A DNA stretch of 64,000 nt from Cryptomeria japonica (GCF_030272615.1 NC_081414.1:339120502-339184501); one strand, 5' to 3'; numbered from the stretch's first letter, positions 45,867 through 56,584 are shown. Numbers and translations are program-made. The notes: a model not told the origin generated them from the sequence alone.

Positions 45867-47962
45867 TGGTGCAGGAGCACCTAGTTGAGCAAAACTCTCC
45901 TTTTTGAGTATTTAATGCTTTCATGTTTGTAATGTCTTGTTTCAAGTTTATAATTTTGTTTTAGGTTGTTGTGTGTCTTGTCTAGTGGTTTTGATCTCAT
46001 TTTGGGCTCAAGAGGTCAATTTTTTCCTTTCAGGCTTTGAGTTGACATTTTTGGCAAAAATGTGCAAAATTGCCAAAAAGGTCTTCTAATGCTTTCCAAA
46101 GCATTGAAACATGTTTGATAAGTGTTTTTAAGCATGTCTAAGGTTTTTAGACAAGTTGGTAAGGTTAGATTGTCAAAAAGGTCTTTTTGAGCAAGAAATG
46201 TTGTCATTTTTGGGTTTTTCTTGAAGAATACAATTGTGAAAGCCTCATGTCCATATAGGGCTTGATAACTAATTGGATGGACTATAAAAATACCTCCCTT
46301 TTCCTTGAAGAGCATTGGTTATTGTATGAGCAAGAGATTCCTAATAAAAATCATGAAATTTTGGCTTTATTCACTATTTTTTGTTTCTTTGGAGTAATAG
46401 TCCATACTATACATTGGGAAAGTGTGCATGGTAGTTTTACAATTCTCTCCAAGTTATTTTAGTACTGGTTTCCTTTGGAAATTTGTTTGTACAAAATTAT
46501 TTTACTTCTGTGTGCTCTCTGCCCCGTCAAGGGTTTGAAGTTCCAAAATGCCACCACTTGACTAATCCAGGCCTGGGATCCCACAAAATGGATTTAGTCA
46601 AGTTGGTACTCATGTATATAGTGTACATATGCATCTTGTTGTGCCAAAATTATGTTTGGAAGAAGGACTTGAGTGAATACTAGGCAAGTATTGATTACTC
46701 AGCTAGTAGCATGTTCAAAAACTCAAGATTTGCACCCAAAAGTAATTTGGAATGAACAAATGTATGCGGAAGAGGTTTGGACATATGGCCAAGGGTGTTG
46801 AAGATCACCTTGGTTTGTTAGAGTAGCTTTTCCTATTAAACATTCTCACTTTGTAAACAAAATAGTGAGTTCACTGTTTTTGAAAATTGTGTTTGTCAAA
46901 ATGCTCAAGGAATGCTTCAAAGAATAATCCAAGACTTATAACCATGAAGGCTATGTAATAGGGAAGTTCATTAGTGTTTACAGACCTCATGGAGTTATAT
47001 CTTCCAGTTAAAACTCCTTGTCATGTAGGACCAAAGATGTAGCAGCAAATTGACTGGTAAAGGGGCAGTTCTAACAACGACAATGACATTTTAGTTGTTT
47101 GCCAAGTGTTTGGCATTATGTTTGAAGGGCAATATCAGGAGAAGGCTTTAATTTGATGTGGAAAAAGTTCTAAGCCATTTTGGAGGTTTGATTGGTGGAG
47201 TTGAGAATATTTCTCTATGTTCTTTGGGTCTAAACCCTACCAAACCCTACAAAAGTGCCACAAATAGTGGACAGTCCTCAATCTGCATTAACAGTGGTCT
47301 AAAACATAAAAATCTATGAGCATATACCCCTTAGACACCATCCAAATCAATTTTGAGGGAGGAAATGCCCATCGTAGAGCAGGATAAGCAAAAAAGTGTC
47401 AATTACCCCTCCACAAGCTAGTAGCCCTTTTGACTGCATAACACACATTTGACTGTTTTTGTCAAAATACATAAACTCGATTATAAGGAGGAGTTTTGGG
47501 GCTTATGAAACCTTAGGAGATCAATCCAAAATAGTGAGATAAGTATCATATGGAACCTTGGATAGTGCATAGCCTCAATTGGAGATTTTGACTTTTGGTT
47601 AGTGTATTGAGTAAGCCAAAAGGCTATGGGCCTAAAACTAAGTTTTGATCATCAAACCTTGAGAAAACCTTGCTGCCCCTACATAATGCACACTGAAAAC
47701 AATAAGTTGAACGTCCAGTAAGCTAGGGATTGAAAAATGTGTAGATGGGTGAAGTGAGGAGTTGGAGTAAGCTAGAGCAAGGGTATGCATTTCCACCAAG
47801 AAGGGAGGTTGATGGTGAATAATTGTAGAGAGACCTATCAATTGTAACTAAACTTGTTATTGCAAACATTTGGAGTAGACCCAAACAATACCTCTTGTTT
47901 CCTTTTATGTCCTTTTGACTCAAATTGGCTTTTTGAGCACTTACCTAGCAACTTCCCTATCA
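45867..47962 (+). mobile_element. 3' LTR of C (2096 bp)
   Basis: Collinear with the 5' LTR, with small indels, same termini and the same terminal hairpin. Confidence 0.9.
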
Positions 47963-50404
47963 GGTGCTAGTGTCCTTTGATGGGCTATTTTTTTAATTTA
48001 GTCATATGTTTGGTCTTCTCTCCATTTCTTAAGAAAATTTTCTATACAAAAATATATTCCCTGTGTCATAGAGATTATTCTTGTGTTTTTATTTCATTTA
48101 CAAGTGTCATACTTCAATTTTATATGGTACCTCTTTTTTTGTAAAGTGTGCGATGTCTTTAAAGTAACATATCATTTCAAATGGTGGAGGATTCACACAT
48201 CCTAGTAAGGAAATCTTTTGTGAAGGCTTGCTCTCATTTTAAGGTTTCACTTTAGGGTTTTAGTTACTAGATGGGAGGTGAATATTCACATTTCCTACTC
48301 CTTATTTTTAAAAACCAATGGCCACATCATCTAGTGGAGGTGTGTTAGCTACTAGTCGTTTCACCATCTATGTGGGATTTTTTGGATGTTATAAGATATT
48401 CTAAGTGTTCCTTTGTCTATATTTGAGGTGAATGATTCAGTCACCATATCCTTTTAAGGTTTCTTGAGAGAAAATGAACACATATTAGTAATGGATCATC
48501 ATTTGGGCATCATTTCCCCCTCATGAGTTAATTGTATTGATATCATCCATGATTGGTAAGTCTTTTGTTTGTGCAACATTTCTTGGTGAAATGGTGAATT
48601 TATTCTTCTTGTCAATTTCCTTGTGTCATTATATTCACTTGACACTTGTGGGCATTGATTTACAAATATGGCATGATGTTGTTGCATATTAGTCATTGTT
48701 TTTGTTATATTTAAAAAAAAATGTTTAATCACATGTTTTCATCTAAGGCATGTTAGCATGGGAAATTACACAAGATATCTCTATACTTTAATCTCCATAC
48801 TTTGATTCTTGAAGGCTCGTCTCTAGTAATAATGACTTTGAACTTTAGACATGAATAGAGATAACTTTAAAGAATACTAGAAATTGCTATCATAGAAAAA
48901 AGTAGTAAAGATCAACATCTATTACGCTATGCATCTAAAAGACACATGATGCTCAATATAGTTTACTATTAAAGAATTATTCCCTACTTTCTATGATATA
49001 ATAATATATCAATCATTATAAAGAAACCATTTAATGTTCACATATGATTTAATGATTTAAAGCACAACTTAAATTGCATCATAATTTGCATAATCACAAT
49101 TATTAGATTGCAAATAACTTCTAAGGATAACGTAATACATCTTCTAAATAAATAAGTCTAGTGAAATATTTAAAATATTAAGAAACTTAAGATAAATAAA
49201 ATAATTTAATAAAATTTAAATAGAAGTCTATCATAGAGAATTTATAATTTTTTCTTTAAAAAAAAAAACCATAAAGAGCTTTTACAATCTTTATATTTAC
49301 ATAAAATTGATGAGTGGCCAAATATTGAATGCTTATCTAACCATTGTCACATTTGTCTATAACAACAACACACACTCACTAAAAGAAGTAAAGTTTTGTA
49401 ATTAATATTTTATATGGTATTCTTCAAAATAATTTTTTTGTTATTTTGTAATTTATATTTTCATTTTGTAGTCTACAATTTATATGAATACAATATAGGT
49501 CATTATTTTGTATATTCATTTGGTATTTGTGTTAACTACTTTTTTAAAAATGTTAATAGTTTAGAAATAAATATTTAAAAATTATAAGTTTTCTTTGATA
49601 GATCAGTAGTTTATTTTTATTTTGTCTTCATTGTTAATTTAGCATAAATAGTTAGTTTCATAACTTAATCTATTTTAATAACTATGATTTAGTACAAATA
49701 TTTTAATTTTTCAACTAATTTGAATTTTTTTTTTGTGTAATTTTATTTCTTAAGATACAAGTAATCCTAGTTTAGATTTTCAAACCCTATTGTAGATAGC
49801 TTTAGGAAACCACCCTATTTCGATAAGATAAATCATGTATTATAGTGGGTGTCTCAACCATATTCTATCATAATACACCTACTCATAGTCTATCCCTACA
49901 TTTGATGAATGCATTACAAAAACATATTCTATTGAAATATAATAGAAAATCAAAGATGTCTTCATACAAAAAGGATATATGACTTGTTATTTTCCTCATG
50001 ATTAATCTTGGGAGAAGATCATACTTATCAATGTGTTGAGGCATTATCTGTTGATTTTATTTTCCATCAATGTTCTCAACTTGTATCTCACTTTTATCAT
50101 AAGATCTTGGATATTGTGCCTTTTTTTAATAAAATTGCCCACAGTGTGCTCTTATGTCAAATGATAATATCAAATTCAATTATGTCCTAGGAATATTGTG
50201 GAACACCTCTACATGTAACAATTGATTTAATAGGAGCTAAGGAAAAGAGTATTTATTTTAATATCTTTTTGATACTATATTTAGAGGATCCCCTAATCTG
50301 ATATTTAAAGTTTTAAAATTCATTTTGGTTTAGTACAAAAAAATATTATGAGAGGGAGTGATAACTATATAGACATAAAGTGTAGTCTCAAGTACGATAG
50401 ACGT
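47963..50404. other. AT-rich region without recognisable gene
   Basis: The left part should be the continuation of element H, but I cannot read a convincing protein. The rest is very AT-rich with only short chance frames. Confidence 0.5.
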
Positions 50405-50440
50405 GGGGGGCGGGGAGATGGTGGGGCGGCGGGGTGGGGG
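50405..50440 (+). other. G-quadruplex-prone G-rich island
   Basis: Five runs of four to six G occur within 36 bases (runs at 50405, 50412, 50423, 50431 and 50436) in otherwise AT-rich DNA, which satisfies the usual four-run G4 rule with longer runs than required. Confidence 0.8.
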
Positions 50441-51000
50441 TGGTAAGGCATGGGAGAATAATCACTTTTAGTAATTTATATAATAGATAATGCATAATGT
50501 TTCATAGAAAATTTATTATAGGAATCTAAATAAGTTATATCCTTAGAAAGTATAGGAGTGTTCTTATGACATACTAATATATGGCTACTAGAGATGAAGA
50601 TATTTATGTAACTATGTATGTATAATGCAGGGTAATTATTAAAGTATTTAATACAGTTAGTTGCAATATGAGTGAATGCACTATAAGATGAATGATGCAC
50701 AACAAACTATATTAAATCCTCATCAATTAGAGTATTTGAAGAAACAAATCATAATATATTTGAACATAATCTAGGAATTTCAATAAATTACTATATAAGT
50801 ATGCCCTTTTATTTCCCCCCAAATCATCAATCATGAGATCTCTCATGATATATGGACAACAATAATAATTCAATACAAATGACAGTGATGCAATTTTTGG
50901 TAACTATCATGAATTTACCTAGATATCTATCACAAATAATTTATAAAATAAATGATATATGAAAAAATATATTTGATAATGATTTCTTACAAGAAAAATT
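50441..51000. other. AT-rich spacer
   Basis: No feature seen between the G-rich island and the non-LTR insertion. Confidence 0.5.
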
Positions 51001-51017
51001 GTTCACTATCATTTGTT

Positions 51018-51828
51018 TTTTATTAAGGTAAAAACAAATTTTGAAGGGGCTCTGAAACCCTTGACAAACGGAACTTAGCAGATAAAGCAAAAAGAGACAA
51101 AAAGGGACAAACCAATGAAAAGCCAACAAAAAACCATAGAGAACTAGCTAAAGCCCCACAATGCCAGCAAAACCAACCTGACCCTAGAGAAGAAACTAAT
51201 TGATTTTTTTCAGGGTATTAGCCTAGGTGTTGCTAATCCCATGCAGTTCTTTGATGTTTTCCCTAAGATTAGGGATATCCTTAGCAGAAGTAGCCACAAC
51301 TTTCTTGACACATGCCCTGGTCCTCTTAGTAGCACCAGTTGGAGTAGCTTCACCATTGCCAATCTGGATAGTATCTTTATCCATGTCAAGGTCCACCACC
51401 AGTTTAGGAGAACTAGAATTATCAAAGACCTTAGCAATATCCTCCAAGTTTTTAGTGACTGCTGACAGTATATTCGGGATAATGGCCAGCAAATTTTTCA
51501 TCGCCACACTCCCTTCTTCCAGCGATTTAACCTTCTCCTCCATATCCTGCTTCCAATGTATCTGATCCCTATCGTCTTCCTTCCTCTTCTTGTCTGTCTG
51601 TTTCCCATTTTTTTCCAGGTTCTTCAAGAGTTCATAGGTCCATCTGTCATAATCCAGTCTCGCCTCACTGAGTTTTTTAAGGTTATCCAGGAATAACCCT
51701 TTACCCGCACTTTCCTTATCCTCACTCAAATTGTCCTTAGTCATATCCTTCTCAAGATCCTTGTTCTCCTCCCTCTCAGAATTCACATCTTTTTCCTCAT
51801 TATCCTTGTACTCCACATCCTCCATAGG
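51018..51828 (-). mobile_element. Non-LTR retroelement insertion, 811 bp, ORF1-only
   Basis: A perfect 17-bp target duplication (gttcactatcatttgtt) lies at 51001-51017 and 51829-51845. On the minus strand the element ends aagggtttcagagcccctt (a small hairpin), then ccttaataaaaaa. It has no LTRs and no reverse transcriptase; one ORF fills most of it. The long target duplication, A-rich 3' end and lack of LTRs fit target-primed reverse transcription by a LINE in trans. Confidence 0.85.
51223..51825 (-). CDS. 200-aa lysine/glutamate-rich coiled-coil protein of the non-LTR insertion
   Basis: Open without interruption. I start at the ATG three bases inside the element (MEDVEYKDNEEKDVNSE); an upstream ATG lies in the target duplication and is accidental. 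Residues 1-50 are acidic, 55-130 helical and charged (WKQDMEEKVKSLEEGSVAMK, then NLLAIIPNILSAVTK), and the C-terminus carries a basic patch (TKRTRACVKK). There is no zinc knuckle and no enzyme motif. It could be the RNA-binding ORF1 of a LINE reduced to ORF1. Homology to the ORF at 53018-53958 is only architectural. Confidence 0.5.
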   Translation of the reverse strand: MEDVEYKDNEEKDVNSEREENKDLEKDMTKDNLSEDKESAGKGLFLDNLKKLSEARLDYDRWTYELLKNLEKNGKQTDKKRKEDDRDQIHWKQDMEEKVKSLEEGSVAMKNLLAIIPNILSAVTKNLEDIAKVFDNSSSPKLVVDLDMDKDTIQIGNGEATPTGATKRTRACVKKVVATSAKDIPNLRENIKELHGISNT

Positions 51829-51845
51829 GTTCACTATCATTTGTT

Positions 51846-53002
51846 ACTTGTAAAAAATGATTATCATTTTAAACTTTAGTAATATCACATTGTGAAAAGG
51901 GTAACAAAGAATATTCATCAAGTGAGCAATCATGGATAGTTATGGTCTTAATTAGCATGTATAGTTATGTTCTTTATTAAATAAATTATCAATAACAAAG
52001 AAAGAATAATTAGCATTAAGTGTAATAACCTCATCAAAAGAATCATTAACTATAGATGAAGTAATAAAATTTAGGGTTTATATACAAGATGTATGTTGTT
52101 TGTTCACAAATGATGTGTGCATAGAAAAATAAATTACAATATTGGCAAGCAATTATGGATTAATAGTAGGTCATTGGACCTTCATAACGTATCTCTTTTT
52201 GGGACACAATTGCGCTAAGCAATTGAAATTAGAGAAGTTGAGTTTTTGGAACACAATCACACCATCAATCTCATCTAAGGGTATGTTTTCATTCAGAGTA
52301 GAATTAACTCTTCAATACGTGCAATGCATATTCACTTAATGATATCTAAAGTAAATAAAATAGTATTGTCTTAAGTCTTTTCTGCACATGGAGTAAAATT
52401 TAGGACTTTTTTGTGGCTTAATCAAGCCCCAACATTTCTTTGTTAATGGTAACAATAAATAGAAGGGGAATGTGACAATGAATGTTGTTGAGCTAATTGT
52501 TGAAACTTGTTGAAGCTCAATACAAACTTATTAGGGATTTTGTCAAAGATGTCTTTTGAGTGTGCCTTGGTAATGTATATCAATTGTAGAGTTATGATAG
52601 TTATAGATGTCTCATATTGACATGTGATGATTGATGATTGATTAATAACTAGATGAGAAAAGTTGTTTGACACATTTATTATTCTTTAATTTTTTATTGA
52701 TTCATATTTGAAAATGTCCTAGGATGATCTTTTATATAAATAATAAGTGAGATGCATAATTCAAGGTTTCGACACCCATATTAATGATTAATGTTGAGAT
52801 AATACACTTATTAGCTTTGAAATTTACAATTTTAGACATTTAGTAAGGGGGGTGTAATTATGTCTACAATTTTATCGGAGAAACTCAATTATATCTATAA
52901 TCTATTTCAAGATAATCGAATTAATAAAATCTAAATTAGACATTTTTTGTTTTAAATGTCACACAATTAAATAATAGATTAGTGTTTTTTGTTAATTAAT
53001 AT
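51846..53002. other. AT-rich spacer between two non-LTR insertions
   Basis: Only chance frames; nothing recognised. Confidence 0.55.
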
Positions 53003-53017
53003 AACAAAATAGTTTAA

Positions 53018-53958
53018 GTCCCCTCTTCCTCAGTTGGGAAGGATAAAAAAGTCATTTCAATCAAGGGAAAAGGAAAGTACCCTCAGAAGCGGAAGATAAT
53101 TATCCTTGATAATTCTTCCTTTGATGAGCTCGAAGAGGAGAACCCTACTCTTGAAATAAAGGGCAGAAGGAGGTCTTGCAAGCTAGCCTCCAAGGGCTCT
53201 ACTAAGAGGAAGGGAAAACCCCAATACACTACGGACTTTGAGGATGACATCAATGAGGGCAGGAGTGGTGGCAATCAGGAGGAGTTGGCAGGTGAAGAGG
53301 CAGCCAAGGCTTCTCTGGGCACGACAGATGTGGGTATTCCTAGCCCCCCTCTGGATATTGAGAATTTGAATTCTGATAAAGAGGAACCTGTTGGAAAAAT
53401 TGACTTGGTGGACCTGGATGAAATTATGGAAATAGTGGACCCTGTTGTTCGTAGAGACTCTGAGCAGGATTCTAGAACCCAGGCTAATGTGGGGGTCCTT
53501 GGGGGTGATGGGGTAAAAAACAAGGAGTTTGATAGGGATGGAAAAAAAAAGCTGGTATGAGTTTGCCCATGTAGGAGGAGCATAAGGTGGTTCGTGAGGA
53601 AGAAGAAGAGGTTCCCAAGGTTAACCCTAGTATGGAGGATCTATAAGGCCTTAACAATGAGGTCCGTGAGTTACTGACACGCATTGATAGCTTGGGAACA
53701 ATCCGAGAAACCAAGGAACTCAAAGAGGAAATAAAGGAAATAAAGTGCAGGCTGGATATTAGAGACAAGCAAATGGTCAACACCAACAAATTCTACCTAC
53801 AGGTGCTTCATAGCTTTGCACTAACACTCTCCCTCCTACGTGAAAGGACTGCTAAGGATGATGTTGATAAACAGGTGGCTAGGGAGCTATACAAGTTCCT
53901 CTGTGATGACTGGGACAAGGTCATTGACATGATAGGGGTCCATAATTCGGCCTTGTAG
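53018..53958 (+). pseudogene. Coiled-coil ORF of the 53018 insertion, 5'-truncated and frameshifted
   Basis: The frame reads from the element's first base: a basic part (KGKGKYPQKRK, KGRRRSCKLASKGSTKRKGK), then an acidic part ending near 53560. A frameshift in an A9-10 run and two stops follow, and the C-terminal part (KELKEEIKEIKCRLDIRDKQ, then LTLSLLRERTAKDD and DWDKVIDMIG) ends in TAG at 53956. The last third is shared with the 1070-1658 copy at protein level. Function unknown; a nucleic-acid-binding ORF1-type protein is plausible. Confidence 0.65.
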
Positions 53959-54139
53959 GTCTTAGGTTGTTGGTCCTTTTTGCTCTCGTTTGAGGTTGGG
54001 CCCTCTTGTTCTGCTGTTGAACTTTCTTCGTTATGTGTTTTTGATATTTTGAAACTATTTTAGTATTGTTTAAGTGTTGTTGATAGCTTCTAGCTATATT
54101 AAGGGTTAGCACCCTGGTTAACGCTATTTTTTAATAAAA
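53018..54139 (+). mobile_element. Non-LTR retroelement insertion, 1122 bp, ORF1-only
   Basis: The target duplication aacaaaatagtttaa is perfect at 53003-53017 and 54140-54154. The 3' UTR ends gggttagcaccc (hairpin), ggttaacgc, tattttttaataaaa, nearly the same as the copy at 1070-1658. The reading frame is already open at the first base, so the 5' end is truncated. No reverse transcriptase. The 3' end lies about 260 bp upstream of the LRR receptor start codon. Confidence 0.88.
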
Positions 54140-54247
54140 AACAAAATAGTTTAAAGATACCTTTAAATTATATATCAAAATTATTATTGATCCAATATAC
54201 ACTTTCTCTTACATATATTGATATTTTTTTAAATAGAACATACTTCA

Positions 54248-54327
54248 GTCAAAGGTAAACTTTGACCACACCACTTTACCACTTTGTAATAGCTGAACAA
54301 CTTTTTACCACTCACCACTATTTGACC
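54248..54327 (+). promoter_or_regulatory. Cluster of three W-box cores upstream of the LRR gene
   Basis: TTGAC cores occur at 54248-54252 (reverse, gtcaa), 54262-54267 (ttgacc) and 54322-54327 (ttgacc), within 155 bp of the start codon. W-boxes are WRKY transcription factor sites common in defence and receptor gene promoters. Function here is inferred. Confidence 0.4.
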
Positions 54328-54401
54328 ATTGGACCTCTAAATATGGAAGGTTTCTTTGGAACGCAAATATTCCAACGGAGGTTTTCTTTTTGCCAAAACA
54401 T

Positions 54402-56507
54402 ATGGCAGAAATCATGCTCCACCTTGCTCCCGCTTTCATTTCCTGCGTTCTCACCTTATTGCTTTTGCTTCTCCACTGCAATTCCCTCTCCCATGACGGC
54501 GAAATTCTGTTTAAAATAAAAAAGGAAGATTGGAATGATGCGCGTAATGCTTTGAGTAGCTGGAATCAATCTCACCCAAATCCATGTGCTTGGAAAGGAA
54601 TATCCTGCGATACATTCAACAGCGTCATCACTGTTGATCTCGCGGGTTCCTCCATTTCTGGCAACCTCACTTATGCTCTATGCGGCCTTCCTAATCTCAC
54701 GATGTTAATTCTCCAGGACAATACTTTCAGCGGTCCCTTCCCCATTGGCCTCTTGCAATGCAAGCGTTTGCAGATGCTAGATTTGTCGAGTAACCAGTTT
54801 GCTGGTACGCTGCCCAGTCGTATCTCCGAATTAAGCAAGTTGAGAGTGTTGAACCTGGCATATAATGCTTTCATTGGCTCCGTTCCTCCAGCCTTCGGAA
54901 TGCTGTCAATGCTCGAAGCTCTCTTCCTCCACGACAATAGTTTGAGCGGAGCATTCCCTCATTTTGTCGGGAAATTGAAGTTTCTGAAGAACCTCACGTT
55001 TGATAATAATCCTCTGCGTGCTGGTGAGCTACCCAGTGAGCTTGGCAATTTAAAGCAACTACAGCAGTTATGGCTACAGAACTGTAGTCTTCTGGGCGGA
55101 ATCCCGAATTTCTTGGGCAATTTAACGCAGCTAGAGGAATTGGATTTGTCGCTGAATCATCTCTCGGGTGAGATCCCTACCAGTTTAATGGCTCTCTCAA
55201 ATTTGACGGACTTGTTCCTCTATGGCAACAATTTGTCTGGCCAAATTCCTGCCAACATTGGTCAACTGAGGAGCATGTACAGTTTGGATTTTGGCGACAA
55301 TCAACTTTACGGCACAATTCCCGAGGGAGTCTCCAATCTCACATATTTGAATTCTCTGCATTTGTATAACAATCGGCTGACCGGAGAGATACCTGCTGAG
55401 CTCGGCAAGCTGCGCTACTTGAGTTATTTGAAGCTGTTCGGCAACAAGCTCAGTGGATGGTTGCCACAGAGTTTGGGTACATTCTCCAATCTCATTCTTG
55501 TTGATCTGGAAGGAAACGAATTGGAAGGCCCTCTGCCGAAGAATCTGTGTCAACGAGGAGTCCTCTACAGCTTTCTTGGCTCTTCAAACAAATTCAATGG
55601 TAGTCTGCCTAAGTCCTTCGAAAACTGCAGTACTGTAGAGTATCTGTACATCAAGAACAATCATCTGAGCGGTGAGATTCCTCCTGGGCTCTGGGGTGCT
55701 TCCAATCTCAAGGAATTGTTTCTCAGCAACAATAAGTTTGAAGGCCAGATTTCAGCTGCAATCGGCGAAGCGAAGAATCTGAGTCGGTTGGAGATAAGCA
55801 ACAACCGGTTCGAAGGAAGAATCCCTCCACAAGTTGGACAGCTGATAAATCTTCAAGTGTTTGAAGCCAGCAACAACTCTTTGTCAGGCCCCATTCCAGA
55901 TGAGCTCATGGGATTGAGTTTGGTCAGTACCCTCCAACTGGACCATAATTTTCTGTCAGGAGAAATTCCCAAGGAAATAATGTCCCTAAAGCAACTAAGT
56001 CAGCTCAATTTGGGCCACAATCGACTTACGGGCGAAATTCCTGCAGCTCTGAACGACATCATGAACAGTCTCGATCTGTCAAACAATTTGCTTTCTGGTG
56101 GAGTTCCACCCGAATTAGGAAACCTGAAACTGAATGTTTTCAATGTCTCCAACAATGCCTTGTCTGGACGCATTCCTGACGCTCTCGATATTCCGGCTTA
56201 CAAGGAGGGGTTTGTGGGCAATCCGAGGCTATGCGGAGGCCGGAATTTGATGCTATCTTCGTGCACCTCTGCACATAAGTTATCACCTAAGAATTTGTCA
56301 CTCTTTCTGGTAATGCTTTTACTCATGCTAGCTGTGGTCTTGGGCTTCATTTATTTATATTGTGCGTATGTCAGGAAGCCATCCCAATCCGCAGAAATGG
56401 ACGAGTTATCGATCCTCAGCAATCTTAAGGAGAGTGGACCGAGTGGATTCCAAGGTCATTCTGAACTAATGGTAGCCACTGAAAAACCCAGCCCACGAAA
56501 GAAGTGA
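54402..56507 (+). CDS. LRR receptor-like protein of HAESA/HSL type, kinase lost
   Basis: 701 aa; I start at the first ATG (MAEIMLHLAPAFISC), since the frame upstream only offers TTG. Residues ~5-30 form a signal peptide. Then comes an LRR N-cap ending PCAWKGISCD and about 22 plant-type LRRs (LxxLxLxxNxLSGxIP). The C-terminal cap is FVGNPRLCGG with a following Cys. A membrane segment (LFLVMLLLMLAVVLGFIYLY) precedes a ~45-residue tail. The LRR number, the N-cap and the two-residue insertion in the sixth repeat (NPLRAGELPSELGNL) resemble the HAESA-like/CEPR receptors of LRR-RLK subfamily XI. Those have a kinase, which is absent here. GC content is clearly above the surroundings. It may act as a kinase-less receptor or be a young pseudogene. 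No intron is needed. Confidence 0.85.
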   Translation: MAEIMLHLAPAFISCVLTLLLLLLHCNSLSHDGEILFKIKKEDWNDARNALSSWNQSHPNPCAWKGISCDTFNSVITVDLAGSSISGNLTYALCGLPNLTMLILQDNTFSGPFPIGLLQCKRLQMLDLSSNQFAGTLPSRISELSKLRVLNLAYNAFIGSVPPAFGMLSMLEALFLHDNSLSGAFPHFVGKLKFLKNLTFDNNPLRAGELPSELGNLKQLQQLWLQNCSLLGGIPNFLGNLTQLEELDLSLNHLSGEIPTSLMALSNLTDLFLYGNNLSGQIPANIGQLRSMYSLDFGDNQLYGTIPEGVSNLTYLNSLHLYNNRLTGEIPAELGKLRYLSYLKLFGNKLSGWLPQSLGTFSNLILVDLEGNELEGPLPKNLCQRGVLYSFLGSSNKFNGSLPKSFENCSTVEYLYIKNNHLSGEIPPGLWGASNLKELFLSNNKFEGQISAAIGEAKNLSRLEISNNRFEGRIPPQVGQLINLQVFEASNNSLSGPIPDELMGLSLVSTLQLDHNFLSGEIPKEIMSLKQLSQLNLGHNRLTGEIPAALNDIMNSLDLSNNLLSGGVPPELGNLKLNVFNVSNNALSGRIPDALDIPAYKEGFVGNPRLCGGRNLMLSSCTSAHKLSPKNLSLFLVMLLLMLAVVLGFIYLYCAYVRKPSQSAEMDELSILSNLKESGPSGFQGHSELMVATEKPSPRKK

Positions 56508-56584
56508 ATTTACATACAGGCATGAGAAAATTGTGGAGAAATCAAAAGCCTGAACTCAAGTACCCAAGTGGGGCATCCCCTTGA
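56483..56584 (+). pseudogene. Frameshifted remnant of the kinase N-lobe
   Basis: In the frame two bases off the receptor ORF, sequence overlapping and following the stop reads EVNLHTGMRKLWRNQKPELK. Subfamily XI kinases have (VYKV)xLxTGxxVAVKKLWxxxxKP just after the glycine loop. The receptor tail itself ends LSILSNLKESGPSGFQGHSEL, like the decayed stretch before and through that loop. So the ancestor had a kinase; a frameshift and deletion removed it, and nothing further of the kinase is seen downstream. Confidence 0.6.

Larger units (their letters stand above)
24065..47962 (+). mobile_element. Ty3/Gypsy chromovirus C, split by element A
   Basis: LTRs of about 2.1 kb start TGGTGCAGGAGCACC and end CCCTATCA. 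The flanks are GTTGC (24060-24064) and GGTGC (47963-47967), a target duplication with one mismatch. Gene order is gag, protease, reverse transcriptase, RNase H, integrase, chromodomain, typical of chromoviruses. Without the nested A the element is about 8.9 kb. In-frame stops and a few frameshifts show it is inactive. It inserted into element H and later received A in the integrase C-terminal region. Confidence 0.92.

Noticed and set aside
54390-54401. Upstream extension of the LRR receptor start
   Set aside because: The codon is TTG; the first ATG at 54402 directly precedes a good signal peptide.
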